Below, piece by piece: positions 17,048 to 25,512 of a stretch of 53,703 nt of DNA. The notes beneath the pieces are model-generated. The model was not told the origin of the DNA. It did no database searches and worked only from the letters and a program-made list of their open reading frames with translations. Origin of the DNA: an uncultured Gammaproteobacteria bacterium (GTDB lineage: Bacteria > Pseudomonadota > Gammaproteobacteria > Pseudomonadales > Pseudohongiellaceae). Numbering within the stretch: the stretch's first letter is position 1; each line of letters starts with the position of its first letter. The stretch spans positions 1 through 53,703 of the forward strand of contig CAJXPR010000011.1 of NCBI GenBank assembly GCA_913058135.1. Direction: 5' to 3'. The position numbers and the translations under genes are program-made.

Positions 17048-18112
17048 ATGAACAACCCCCAATCCGGGTACGCGCCTGCGTACGACGGAATGTTCGATAA
17101 ACTCGAACACGCCAATCTTGACGAACTGCACTTCCGCCATGATCCGGCGTCCGGTCTGCGTGCCATCATCGCCATTCACAATACCCGTTTGGGCCCGGCG
17201 CTCGGCGGTTGCCGATTCATATCGTACAACAGCGATGAAGAAGCCATTGACGATGTTATTCGCCTGGCACGAGGCATGAGTTACAAGGCCGCGATCGCCA
17301 ATGTGCCGCAGGGTGGAGGCAAGGCCGTGCTGCTCAGGCCCATGCAGCCATTTGATCGGCAGGAGCTGTTCCAGGCATTTGGCGGTTTCATTCAGGACCT
17401 GGGCGGCCGGTACATCACGGCAGTGGACAGTGGCAGCCTGATTTCTGACATGGACGAGGTGGCCACGAAAACAGCCTATGTGTCAGGCACAAGCAGCGAC
17501 GGTCACGATCCGTCACCAGTGACAGCGTTGGGCGTCTACGCGGGCATCCGTGCAGCCGTGAGACATCAGCTGAAACGGGACTCAGTCAAGGATTTGCGAG
17601 TCGCCCTGCAGGGTGTGGGCAACGTCGGCTATGCACTGGCAGCATTGTTGCACAGAGACGGTGCCCGCCTGATCGTCAGTGATGCCAACCCGCAACGAGT
17701 GCAGCGCTGCATCGATCAGTTCGGCGCCTCAGCGGTGGCCACCGATGACATCTACGCGGTCGATTGTGATCTGTTTGCCCCGTGTGGGCTGGGCGCGATT
17801 CTCAATGAAAAAACCATCCCGCAATTGCGTTGTGCCATCGTTGCCGGCGCTGCCAACAACCAGCTCAGCACCGATGCCCAGGGCGATGCGTTGCATCAAC
17901 GAGGCATTCTCTATGCGCCCGATTATGTCATCAACGCCGGCGGTCTGATTCAGGTGTCATTGGGCTATTTGAAAAAAACCGACGAAGAAATCAAGCAGCG
18001 TACGCTCGCCCTGGGCAGTACCTTGACCGATCTGTTTGAACGAAGCCGGGCGGATAATATGCCGCCCGAACAGATTGCCAATCGGGTAGCCGAATCACTG
18101 TTGTTCGACTAG
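17048..18112 (+). CDS. Leucine (branched-chain amino acid) dehydrogenase
   Basis: 354 aa, the normal length for leucine dehydrogenases. It deaminates Leu, Val and Ile to 2-oxoacids with NAD in the cytoplasm. The Glu/Leu/Phe/Val dehydrogenase signature is GPALGGCRF, followed by RGMSYKAAIANVPQGGGKAV, which contains the catalytic lysines. Next come ITAVDSGSLISDMDEV, with the catalytic Asp kept, and a Rossmann fold VALQGVGNVGYALAALLH. The start is fixed by AGGAG six bases upstream. It heads a four-gene operon with the E1/E2 subunits of a 2-oxoacid dehydrogenase. That pairing strongly implies branched-chain amino-acid breakdown. Confidence 0.9.
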   Translation: MNNPQSGYAPAYDGMFDKLEHANLDELHFRHDPASGLRAIIAIHNTRLGPALGGCRFISYNSDEEAIDDVIRLARGMSYKAAIANVPQGGGKAVLLRPMQPFDRQELFQAFGGFIQDLGGRYITAVDSGSLISDMDEVATKTAYVSGTSSDGHDPSPVTALGVYAGIRAAVRHQLKRDSVKDLRVALQGVGNVGYALAALLHRDGARLIVSDANPQRVQRCIDQFGASAVATDDIYAVDCDLFAPCGLGAILNEKTIPQLRCAIVAGAANNQLSTDAQGDALHQRGILYAPDYVINAGGLIQVSLGYLKKTDEEIKQRTLALGSTLTDLFERSRADNMPPEQIANRVAESLLFD

Positions 18113-18149
18113 TTCATTTTTGGCGATCCGGGATCGCAGGGAGGAGAGC

Positions 18150-19259
18150 ATGTTCGATAATCTTGATCAGGCCCCTGGCAAACTTGGTTATATTGATGCC
18201 CGGGGCAAGCCAGTCAGGGAGTTGCCCGATGAGATCGATGTAGCGTGGTTGCAGGCCAGCTATCGGCACATGGTTCGCATACGGCAACTGGACAAAAAGG
18301 CCGTGGCTTTGCAACGCACGGGTCAGATGCATACCTATCCGTCGTGTCTGGGACAGGAGGCCATCGGCACCGGGATTGGCCTGGCTATGCAGGACGATGA
18401 TGTGCTGGTCCCGTATTACCGCGATCAGGCGACCCAGACCATACGTGGCGTGACCATGCAGCAGATACTTCAGGTCTGGGGAGGCGATGAACGTGGCAAT
18501 CTTTTCACGGGCGTGGCAGCAAAGGATTTCCCCAATAGTGTGCCAATTGGCACGCAGATGAGTCATGCGGCCGGTATCGCCACAGCCATGAAAAGCCGCG
18601 GCATAAAACAGGCCGTGGTGGCCAATTGCGGAGATGGCGCGACTTCACGCGGTGATGTCTATGAAGCACTTAACCTGGTGGGTGTGTGGCAGCTACCGAT
18701 GGTAGCGGTGATCAATAACAACCAATGGGCGATATCAGTGCCGAGAAGCCTGCAAACCGGCACCCGGACTTTGGCGGAAAAAGCCCTGGCAGTTGGCATC
18801 GAAGGCTTGCAGGTTGATGGCAACGATGTGGTTGCAGTCTACCAGGCGGTCAGCCAGGCGCTGGCAAGAGCACGCAGTGGCAAGGGCGGCACGTTGATCG
18901 AGGCGGTGAGCTACCGGCTGAGCGACCATACCACAGCGGATGATGCCACTCGTTACCGCGACGCGAGCGAAGTCAGCCAGGCGTGGGAATATGATCCGGT
19001 CAAGCGTTTGCAGATTTTTCTGCATGAACTGGGTCACTGGACGCCAACCCAGGAGCAAACCTTGCTTGCCGAGGTAAAACAGCAGGTTGATGCGGCGGTT
19101 ACTGCTTACCTGGGCGAAGTGCCACAAGCGGCTGACGATTTTATGGCTTACGTGTTCGCCGAGATGACGCCAACCTTGCTGGCCCAGCGGGATCAACTGC
19201 TGGCAAAGCTGGAGCGTGACAGCGTGGCACAGGGAGGTGGCTCTGATGACAGCCGGTAA
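18150..19259 (+). CDS. 2-oxoacid dehydrogenase E1 component, alpha subunit (branched-chain type)
   Basis: 369 aa. It carries thiamine diphosphate and decarboxylates branched-chain 2-oxoacids (or pyruvate). The ThDP motif runs from GDGATSRGDVYEALN to INNNQWAIS. Upstream is MVRIRQLDKKAVALQRTGQM, then YPSCLGQEAIGTG, and YRLSDHTTADDATRYRD is the phosphorylation-loop region of eukaryotic relatives. GGGAGGAG just before 18150 sets the start; an in-frame ATG at 18120 is less likely. It overlaps the beta-subunit gene by 14 bases. The branched-chain assignment rests on the leucine dehydrogenase neighbour; a pyruvate dehydrogenase cannot be excluded. Confidence 0.88.
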   Translation: MFDNLDQAPGKLGYIDARGKPVRELPDEIDVAWLQASYRHMVRIRQLDKKAVALQRTGQMHTYPSCLGQEAIGTGIGLAMQDDDVLVPYYRDQATQTIRGVTMQQILQVWGGDERGNLFTGVAAKDFPNSVPIGTQMSHAAGIATAMKSRGIKQAVVANCGDGATSRGDVYEALNLVGVWQLPMVAVINNNQWAISVPRSLQTGTRTLAEKALAVGIEGLQVDGNDVVAVYQAVSQALARARSGKGGTLIEAVSYRLSDHTTADDATRYRDASEVSQAWEYDPVKRLQIFLHELGHWTPTQEQTLLAEVKQQVDAAVTAYLGEVPQAADDFMAYVFAEMTPTLLAQRDQLLAKLERDSVAQGGGSDDSR

Positions 19260-20259
19260 CAGTGCACAAGGCAGTGATACTCACGAAGTCACCCTGGTCG
19301 AAGCAGTCAATCTGGCGCTTCGGCGTGCGCTCACCGATGATCCGGAGGTGGTGATACTGGGCGAAGATGTGGGGACCAACGGTGGTGTGTTTCGTGCCAC
19401 CCTCGGTTTGCGTGAGCAATTTGGTTACAAGCGTGTGATTGACACACCCCTCGCCGAAGCCCTGATAGCCGGCATCTCGGTTGGCATGGCCAGCCAGGGC
19501 ATGCGACCGGTGGCGGAAATCCAGTTCATGGGTTTTATCAATTCGGCGGTGGAGCAGATGCTTTGCCATGCCGGACGTTTGCGTAATCGCACGCGGGGAC
19601 GATTGAGTTGTCCGATGGTATTGCGTGCGCCCTTTGGTGGCGGCATTCACGCGCCCGAACATCATTCGGAAAGTACCGAGGCCATGTTTGCCCATATGCC
19701 GGGCCTGCGCGTCGTCATTCCTTCATCGCCGACCCGCGCCTACGGACTGTTGCTGTCGGCAATCAGGGATCCTGACCCGGTAGTATTTCTGGAGCCCAAG
19801 CGTATCTACCGGCTGGTTCGGCAGCAGGTTGTCGATGACGGCCAGGGGCTGCCGCTTGATACCTGTTTTACCTTGCGCCAGGGTAAGGATCTGACCATGG
19901 TGTCCTGGGGAGCCATGATTCATGAGACCTTACTCGCTGCAAAAGAACTGGCAAGGCAGGGGGTGGAAGCCGAGGTCATCGATGTCGCCACTATCAGTCC
20001 TCTGGATATGGTGACCATCTTGCGGTCAGTGGAAAAAACCGGTCGCTGCGTGGTGATTCAGGAAGCGCCAAGGAGTTTCGGTGTCGGCTCGGAAATCAGC
20101 GCACGTATTGGCGAAGAAGCGCTGCTGTATCTGCGGTCGCCGGTTCAGCGGGTGACCGGCTACGACACGCCGATGCCCTATCCGAAGAATGAAAATCTGT
20201 ATATGCCGTCAACAGCAGACATCATCGAAGCGGCCAGAGCAACTCTGGAAAATGCCTGA
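19246..20259 (+). CDS. 2-oxoacid dehydrogenase E1 component, beta subunit (branched-chain type)
   Basis: 337 aa, partner of the upstream alpha subunit in an alpha2beta2 E1. Features: EAVNLALRRALTDDPEVVILGEDV, where the Glu of GED contacts ThDP; then DTPLAEALIAGISVGMA, PVAEIQFMGFI, and the C-terminal transketolase-like domain EVIDVATISPLDMVTI. The ATG at 19246 lies inside the end of the alpha gene and is preceded by GGGAGGTGG, so translation is coupled. Nine bases separate it from the E2 gene. Confidence 0.9.
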   Translation: MTAGNSAQGSDTHEVTLVEAVNLALRRALTDDPEVVILGEDVGTNGGVFRATLGLREQFGYKRVIDTPLAEALIAGISVGMASQGMRPVAEIQFMGFINSAVEQMLCHAGRLRNRTRGRLSCPMVLRAPFGGGIHAPEHHSESTEAMFAHMPGLRVVIPSSPTRAYGLLLSAIRDPDPVVFLEPKRIYRLVRQQVVDDGQGLPLDTCFTLRQGKDLTMVSWGAMIHETLLAAKELARQGVEAEVIDVATISPLDMVTILRSVEKTGRCVVIQEAPRSFGVGSEISARIGEEALLYLRSPVQRVTGYDTPMPYPKNENLYMPSTADIIEAARATLENA

Positions 20260-20268
20260 GGAGGACCC

Positions 20269-21393
20269 ATGAGATACTTTAAATTGCCGGATCTTGGCGA
20301 GGGACTGCAGGAAGCCGAAATTGTTGAATGGCATATCAAGGCCGGCGACACGGTTGAAGAAGATCAGGTGATCCTGTCCGTGGAGACCGCCAAGGCGATT
20401 GTTGATGTGCCATCCCCTTGTGCGGGCAAGGTTCTCGCGTTGTTCGGAGACGCTGGTGATCAGGTACACGTAGGCGAACCCCTGCTGGAATACGCCGATG
20501 CGCAGGACGATGACAGTGGCACAGTGGTCGGCAAGGTGAGCACTGGCAGTCGTGAGGTGGAAAGCGAAGCGTTCATCATCGGCAGCCCTGAGCCTCAGGA
20601 TCCGGAGCGGCGCGATAGCAGTCGCATCCTGGCGACGCCACTCATCAAGGCGTTGGCGAAGCGTCTGGATGTGGATCTGGCGCAAGTTGCCGGGTCGGGT
20701 GCCCATGGACTGATTACCGCTGACGATGTGGAAAAGGCCGCCCGGGTCAGTAATGATTTTGGCAGCGCGCATACGCTCAAGGGCGTGCGTCGGGTGATGG
20801 CAAAAAATATGGCCCGGGCTCATGCCGAGGTGGTCGGGGTCACGCTCTATGACGATGTTGATATTCATGCCTGGAAAAAAGGTGAAGATCCGACCATGCG
20901 CCTGGTCCGGGCCATCGGCGTGGCTTGCCGTGAGGCACCACAACTAAACGCCTGGTTCGATGGCAGCAATCTGTCGTTGCGACTGATTGACCGGGTTGAT
21001 CTGGGTATCGCTGTGGATACACCTGACGGACTTTTTGTGCCGGTGTTGCGGGATATTGCCGGTCGTTCAGCCGGGGATCTGAGGCAGGGCCTGAACAATC
21101 TGCGTGATGCGGTCAAGTCACGCAAGATTCCGCCTCAGGAAATGACTGGCGCCACCATCACCCTGTCCAACTTTGGCACAATCGCCGGTCGTTATGCCAA
21201 TCCGGTGATAGTGCCGCCTACCGTCGCGATTCTTGGCGCCGGGCGCATGCGCGACGAGGTTGTTGCCGTGGCGGGCAAACCCGCTGTGCATCGTATGTTG
21301 CCACTGTCGCTCACATTCGATCACCGGGCTGCCAGCGGGGGTGAGGCAGCGAGGTTTTTGGCTGTTGCCATGCGGGATCTGGAAGAAGGCTGA
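20269..21393 (+). CDS. Dihydrolipoyl acyltransferase (E2) of the branched-chain 2-oxoacid dehydrogenase
   Basis: 374 aa. It has one lipoyl domain at 1-78 with the lipoylated lysine in VETAKAIVDV (Lys42), and a peripheral-subunit-binding domain at about 121-160 (RILATPLIKALAKRLDVDL, GLITADDVEKA). The catalytic domain ends in FDHRAASGGEAARF (His352). It passes the acyl group from lipoate to CoA. The whole protein is rather short: one lipoyl domain and short linkers. No E3 (dihydrolipoyl dehydrogenase) follows, so an E3 encoded elsewhere is presumably shared. AGGAGG lies just before the start. Confidence 0.9.
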   Translation: MRYFKLPDLGEGLQEAEIVEWHIKAGDTVEEDQVILSVETAKAIVDVPSPCAGKVLALFGDAGDQVHVGEPLLEYADAQDDDSGTVVGKVSTGSREVESEAFIIGSPEPQDPERRDSSRILATPLIKALAKRLDVDLAQVAGSGAHGLITADDVEKAARVSNDFGSAHTLKGVRRVMAKNMARAHAEVVGVTLYDDVDIHAWKKGEDPTMRLVRAIGVACREAPQLNAWFDGSNLSLRLIDRVDLGIAVDTPDGLFVPVLRDIAGRSAGDLRQGLNNLRDAVKSRKIPPQEMTGATITLSNFGTIAGRYANPVIVPPTVAILGAGRMRDEVVAVAGKPAVHRMLPLSLTFDHRAASGGEAARFLAVAMRDLEEG

Positions 21394-21502
21394 CAGCGGG
21401 TGTACGAACGAAGTCCTCACTGACCGTTTCGCGGGGTGGCGCTGGCAGGGTATTTTGGGCTAGTGTGGCTCTTTTGATGTGATCTGAGAAGGCGCCGGGC
21501 CA

Positions 21503-22543
21503 ATGACCAACGTTTTAGTGTGGATGAATATCCTGCTTGTATTTGTCTGCCTGCTGCCCTTGTGGCGCAATGAACACTGGATGGTCCGGTCGCTGGACTT
21601 TCCACGTCTGCAGTTGTCGCTGGTGTTGCTGATCGTTCTGGGTGTCGATCTTCTGGTGCTGGACTGGCAGTTGCTGTGGAGCTGGCTGCTGATGGGAGGG
21701 CTGTTGCTGAGCCTCTGTTTCCAGGCCTGGTGGATTTGGCCGTACGGCCCCTGGCAACAGCCTGAGGTCGGCCCGACCAAGTCGGCGGATCCGGAAAATA
21801 CGCTGAGCCTGATCACGGCAAATGTGTTGACGCCTAATCGTAACGCCGAGGCCCTGATCACACGGGTGCGCAAATACCGCCCGCATATCCTGGTGACGCT
21901 GGAGTCTGACAACTGGTGGCAGCAGCAGCTTGATGTGCTTGAAGCTGATTATCCCTACAGTTTGAAATGCCCGCTGGATAACCTGTACGGCATGCACGTC
22001 TATTCCCGATTGCCGCTGATGAACGCCCGCATCGAATATCTGGTGCAGGACGATGTGCCGTCCATGCATGCCGACATCGTATTGCCCTCGGGGCGCCGGG
22101 TACAGGCTCATTTCCTGCACCCGGCGCCGCCCAGCCCAACGGAGAACACTACTTCCGGGCCACGCGACAAGGAGCTTGTGATTATCGCGCGCCAGGTGCA
22201 GGCAGCAGGTGGGCCTCATCTGGTAACTGGTGACCTGAACGATGTCGCCTGGTCAGAGACAACGCGACTGTTCCGGAAAATCAGTGGTCTGCTCGATCCG
22301 CGGATCGGGCGCGGCATGTTTAACAGCTTTCACGCCAAGTTCTGGTTCTGCCGTTGGCCGCTGGACCATCTGTTTGTCAGCCATCATTTCACCCTGTCCC
22401 GGATGCTGCGGCTGGCGCCGTTCGGTTCTGATCATTTTGCCATTTTTGCCGAAATCGTCATTGAAGCGGATAATGGTCAGCAAGACCACGGTCTGGACCC
22501 CGACAGCGACGATAAAGCCATGGCCCGGGAGAAAATTTCATAA
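21503..22543 (+). CDS. Membrane-anchored endonuclease/exonuclease/phosphatase (EEP) family protein
   Basis: 346 aa. Two or three hydrophobic helices occupy residues 1-75. The rest is an EEP-fold hydrolase, probably facing the periplasm: SLITANVLTPNRNAEAL, DILVTLESDNWW-like segment PHILVTLESDN, VTGDLNDVAWSETTR and GSDHFAIFAEI, giving the family's Asn, Glu, Asp and His active-site residues. Such proteins cut phosphodiesters in nucleic acids, lipids or small molecules; the substrate is unknown. It is separated by 109 bases from the E2 gene and has only a weak ribosome site. Confidence 0.82.
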   Translation: MTNVLVWMNILLVFVCLLPLWRNEHWMVRSLDFPRLQLSLVLLIVLGVDLLVLDWQLLWSWLLMGGLLLSLCFQAWWIWPYGPWQQPEVGPTKSADPENTLSLITANVLTPNRNAEALITRVRKYRPHILVTLESDNWWQQQLDVLEADYPYSLKCPLDNLYGMHVYSRLPLMNARIEYLVQDDVPSMHADIVLPSGRRVQAHFLHPAPPSPTENTTSGPRDKELVIIARQVQAAGGPHLVTGDLNDVAWSETTRLFRKISGLLDPRIGRGMFNSFHAKFWFCRWPLDHLFVSHHFTLSRMLRLAPFGSDHFAIFAEIVIEADNGQQDHGLDPDSDDKAMAREKIS

Positions 22544-22629
22544 TCCGTTAACAAATTGTCAGTATCCGGCAGCCGTAGCCGGGTTGGCGTGTTTAAATCG
22601 CCTGAAACAGTAACAAGAGACCTGCACTC

Positions 22630-24366
22630 ATGATTGACCGCATCATCCGTACACCTCTGATTGCCGCACTCACCCTGGCCGTTCTGCTGATTGGCAGTGT
22701 CCAGGCCAGCGGCGATTTTGCCCTGCTTGATCAGGACGGCCGATTTCATCAATTGAGCCGGTATGCCGAGCATGACACGGTGGTGATGGCGGTCATCGCC
22801 AATGAAGATCCGACATCCGCGCGCGCATTGGTGGCTCTGCAACAGGTACGACAGTCGCTGAGCCGCCAATCACCCAATGCTGATATTGTCTATTTGCTTT
22901 TGTACTCAGCCGCAAACCCGGAGCGCGCCATGGTGCAGTCCATGGCTGACGCAGCCGGCATCGACATGCCGGTTTTGCTGGACGCGGCACAGATTGTCCT
23001 GAGGACACTGCAGGCGGAGCAGTTGGGCGAAGTCTATATTTTGGACCCGGCATCGCAGGATGTGCTGTTCCAGACCGGCCTGGGTGCCGCGGGTGACGAT
23101 GGCGTGAAGCAGACCGAGACATTAACACAAGTGTTGAGCGAGGTAATTGCGGGTAATCCGGTCACGGCGGCGTCTATCCCGGCAACCGGGCCCGACATCG
23201 ACTATCCCTATCAGCGACAGTGGCAGACCCAGCCGGTTTCCTATCAACAGGATATTGCGCCGATGCTGCAGCGCCGCTGCGCGCATTGCCATGTGGAAGA
23301 GGGCCTGGCGCCATGGGCAATGAACCGGCACCTGATGATACTGGGCTGGAGTCCGATGATCCGCGAGGTGGTCATGACCCGCCGCATGCCCCCGGGGCAA
23401 ATTGATGGGAATATCGGCAACTGGCAGCAGACGCATGAGCTGCCGCCCGAAGAACTGGCCATGCTGATACACTGGATTGATCAGGGTGCTCCCCAGGATG
23501 GCGACACAGACCCGCTGACTGAGCCGGCGTCTCCGGCCGAAGTCTGGCCCCTGGGCGAACCTGATCTGATCGTGGAAGTACCAGCCCAGCAATTGCCGGC
23601 CACCGGCATTGTGGATTTTCTGCTGGAAAGTGCCGAATTGTCATTGCCCGAAGACAAATGGCTGCGTGCGGTTGCCTATGATGTCGGGGACAAGAGTGTT
23701 CTGCATAGTCTGATGATTTATGCGCGCGAAGCAGATGCACCCGTGCTCTCGGAAACAGACCTGATTGATCCCGAAGTGTCCCAGTATGTCAGTATTTTTG
23801 TGCCCGGCGAGCGTGTTGATGCCTTCCCGGAAGAAGCTGCCTATCGCCTGACAGCTGATCGTGACCTGGCCTTCAAGATCCGTTATCTCACTTCAGGCAG
23901 GGAGACAGTGGATCGAACACGTATAGGTCTGTATTTTCAGGACCAGGCACCGGAGAATGTCGTTGAGACGATGGTCATCGCCAATCAGGAGATCAACATA
24001 CCGCCTGGCGCCGAGGAGCACCGCGAGATAGCCCGCAGCGAACCACTGGCAGCAGATGTCTATCTCAGCAGTCTGTCTCCGCATGCCCACGGGCGCGCCG
24101 AGAGTATGCAGCTGACTGCCATTTACCCGGACGGGACACGGCAGCTGATCGCCAATGTGGCCAATTACAATTTCAACTGGCAGCTGACCTACCGGCTACT
24201 GCAACCTTTGTTGCTGCCAGCCGGAACCCGTCTCGAAGCCGAAACAGTGTATGACAATTCACTGGCCAATCCGCTGAATGCAGATCCGGAGGTGACGGTG
24301 GAGTGGGGCGTGAGTGACCAGGACGAAATGTTCAACCACTACGTGAGATTGTTGCGTCCGCGCTAA
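22630..24366 (+). CDS. Exported redoxin-like / heme c / ascorbate-monooxygenase-like protein
   Basis: 578 aa with a signal peptide (1-27). Residues about 28-180 look like a thioredoxin-fold redoxin domain but have no CxxC. A single heme c site CAHCH is at 217-221. The remaining 340 residues resemble the copper type II ascorbate-dependent monooxygenase superfamily: HSLMIYA and SPHAHGRAESMQ, the latter like the metal-binding HxH segment of those enzymes. Proteins of this general build are found in many marine bacteria and lack an experimentally proven function, as far as I know. An oxidative periplasmic role is plausible. It stands alone between the EEP gene and a convergent SDR gene, six bases from the latter. 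Confidence 0.75.
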   Translation: MIDRIIRTPLIAALTLAVLLIGSVQASGDFALLDQDGRFHQLSRYAEHDTVVMAVIANEDPTSARALVALQQVRQSLSRQSPNADIVYLLLYSAANPERAMVQSMADAAGIDMPVLLDAAQIVLRTLQAEQLGEVYILDPASQDVLFQTGLGAAGDDGVKQTETLTQVLSEVIAGNPVTAASIPATGPDIDYPYQRQWQTQPVSYQQDIAPMLQRRCAHCHVEEGLAPWAMNRHLMILGWSPMIREVVMTRRMPPGQIDGNIGNWQQTHELPPEELAMLIHWIDQGAPQDGDTDPLTEPASPAEVWPLGEPDLIVEVPAQQLPATGIVDFLLESAELSLPEDKWLRAVAYDVGDKSVLHSLMIYAREADAPVLSETDLIDPEVSQYVSIFVPGERVDAFPEEAAYRLTADRDLAFKIRYLTSGRETVDRTRIGLYFQDQAPENVVETMVIANQEINIPPGAEEHREIARSEPLAADVYLSSLSPHAHGRAESMQLTAIYPDGTRQLIANVANYNFNWQLTYRLLQPLLLPAGTRLEAETVYDNSLANPLNADPEVTVEWGVSDQDEMFNHYVRLLRPR

Positions 24367-24372
24367 ACCGCA

Positions 24373-25134
24373 TCAAGCCATGTCACGGTCGATTTTCAAT
24401 GGTCCCCAGGCCTGACATAGCGGCATGACTTCGAGGGCATTGATATTCACATGGGGTGGTACGCTGCAAACCCAGTGAATGATATCGGCAATATCCGCTG
24501 CTGTTAGTGGCTGGGTGCTATCGTAAACATTATCTGCCCGACGCTGGTCCTGCTTGAAACGGACCAGGGAGAATTCGGTTTCTGCCATGCCCGGTTCGAT
24601 ATTGCTGACCCTGATATTCCTGCCCAGTAGATCTGCGCGTAACTCACGGCTGAAATGCTGTACAAAGGCTTTCGTGGCGCCGTAAACATTGCCCCCGGGA
24701 TAGGGCCAGCTACCAGCGGTAGAACCGACGTTAATGATGTGGCCGCGGTTTCTTGCCACCATGCCGGGTAGCAGCAAACGGGTCATGTGCACCAGTGCAG
24801 TGATGTTGGTATTGATCATCGTGGTCCAGTCCTGCATATCTGCCTCATGGGCAGCTTCCAGGCCCAGGGCCAGTCCGGCATTGTTGATCAGAATGTCAGG
24901 GGCCTGAGACCAGTCCGGCAAGCCCGTTAGCGCCTGCTCCAACGCAGCGGCGTCAGTAATGTCAATGCTGAGGGTGTGAACACGGGTGATGCTGGAGAGT
25001 TCATCGGCAAGAGCACGCAGGCGTTCAGCGCGTCGCGCCAGGAGCACCAGTTGGTCACCTGACGCAGCAAACTTGCGGGCACAGGCTTCGCCAAAGCCGG
25101 ATGATGCGCCGGTAATGAGCACGGTTCGGGTCAT
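24373..25134 (-). CDS. Short-chain dehydrogenase/reductase, YdfG-like
   Basis: 254 aa. The start at 25134 puts the NAD(P) motif TGASSGFGEACARKF directly at the N-terminus, with AGAGGA seven bases upstream; the long in-frame extension before it is not protein-like. It has the SDR signature NNAGLALG, catalytic Ser in NVGSTAGSW and YGATK. The resemblance to YdfG (3-hydroxy acid / serine dehydrogenase, NADP-dependent) runs to the end (VMPLCQAWGPLKI resembles the YdfG tail). The substrate would be a 3-hydroxy acid or small alcohol. Confidence 0.88.
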   Translation of the reverse strand: MTRTVLITGASSGFGEACARKFAASGDQLVLLARRAERLRALADELSSITRVHTLSIDITDAAALEQALTGLPDWSQAPDILINNAGLALGLEAAHEADMQDWTTMINTNITALVHMTRLLLPGMVARNRGHIINVGSTAGSWPYPGGNVYGATKAFVQHFSRELRADLLGRNIRVSNIEPGMAETEFSLVRFKQDQRRADNVYDSTQPLTAADIADIIHWVCSVPPHVNINALEVMPLCQAWGPLKIDRDMA

Positions 25135-25199
25135 GATTTTTCCTCTGAAAAACAGACTATCGGCTATGTTGGGGCTTAGTGCAAGCGGCGCGCGGTGAT

Positions 25200-25244
25200 A
25201 AAAACCGGGGGCATCAGAATCACGCAAAATTCTGATACCCCCGG
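25200..25244 (-). terminator. Rho-independent terminator on the minus strand, with no gene upstream of it
   Basis: Arms at 25205-25220 (CCGGGGGCATCAGAAT) and 25229-25244 form a 16-bp stem with one G-T pair and an 8-base loop. Five A residues at 25200-25204 give a U-tract if read on the minus strand. It would stop transcription entering from the ibpA side before it reaches the SDR gene. No protein gene lies upstream of it on that strand, so it implies a minus-strand transcript starting between 25245 and ibpA, or serves to insulate the SDR gene. Confidence 0.7.
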
Positions 25245-25374
25245 AAACCGGACCAGCAGGAAGCGTTACAGGCCCGGCCGCCCGCCCTCCAATGGCAGGC
25301 TTCAGGCGGCGTCCGTGCGCCCACAATGTTTATAGATCACTCGTTCGACGTCTGCCAAATTTTTTACATCGACT

Positions 25375-25402
25375 CTTGAAAAACAACATCACGTCCCTAT
25401 AT
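25375..25402 (+). promoter_or_regulatory. Sigma-32 (RpoH) heat-shock promoter for ibpA
   Basis: CTTGAAA at 25375-25381 and CCCTATAT at 25395-25402 are separated by 13 bases. This is close to the sigma-32 consensus CTTGAAA-(13-14)-CCCCATnT, with one mismatch in the -10. It lies about 110 bases upstream of the ibpA start, leaving a leader of about 100 bases. Confidence 0.85.
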
Positions 25403-25486
25403 CAGTTGATAAGGCAGGTGCTCATGTAGAGGCCGGCCCCTGATACCCGATCCGTTTTGGATGGGTATGACCCTTAACTGATTAAT

Positions 25487-25510
25487 TTATATTGCTTGAT
25501 GAGGATATGA
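25487..25510 (+). promoter_or_regulatory. ROSE-like RNA thermometer hairpin over the ibpA ribosome site
   Basis: TTATA (25487-25491) pairs with TATGA (25506-25510). Inside this, the ROSE signature TTGCT (25492-25496) faces the Shine-Dalgarno AGGA (25502-25505), with G25494 left as a bulge and a five-base loop. The fold hides both the ribosome site and the first ATG triplets. ROSE elements with a conserved U(U/C)GCU motif are known in E. coli ibpA and rhizobial heat-shock leaders; they melt on heating. The match of motif, bulge and gene is direct; the function is inferred. Confidence 0.75.
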
Positions 25511-25512
25511 TG

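Larger units (their letters stand above)
25135..25512. other. Intergenic control region between the SDR gene and ibpA
   Basis: These 378 bases code for no convincing protein. They hold a minus-strand rho-independent terminator (25200-25244), a sigma-32 promoter (25375-25402), a leader with a hairpin at 25442-25468 (ATACCC...GGGTAT arms), and a ROSE-like hairpin over the ibpA ribosome site (25487-25510). Each of the main elements is listed separately. Confidence 0.8.

Noticed and set aside
25492-25512. A TTG at 25492 as the ibpA start
   Set aside because: It would put the ribosome site inside the gene. The ATG at 25513 gives MRNFD..., as in E. coli IbpA, and has AGGA at the right distance; the TTG is part of the ROSE-like TTGCT.
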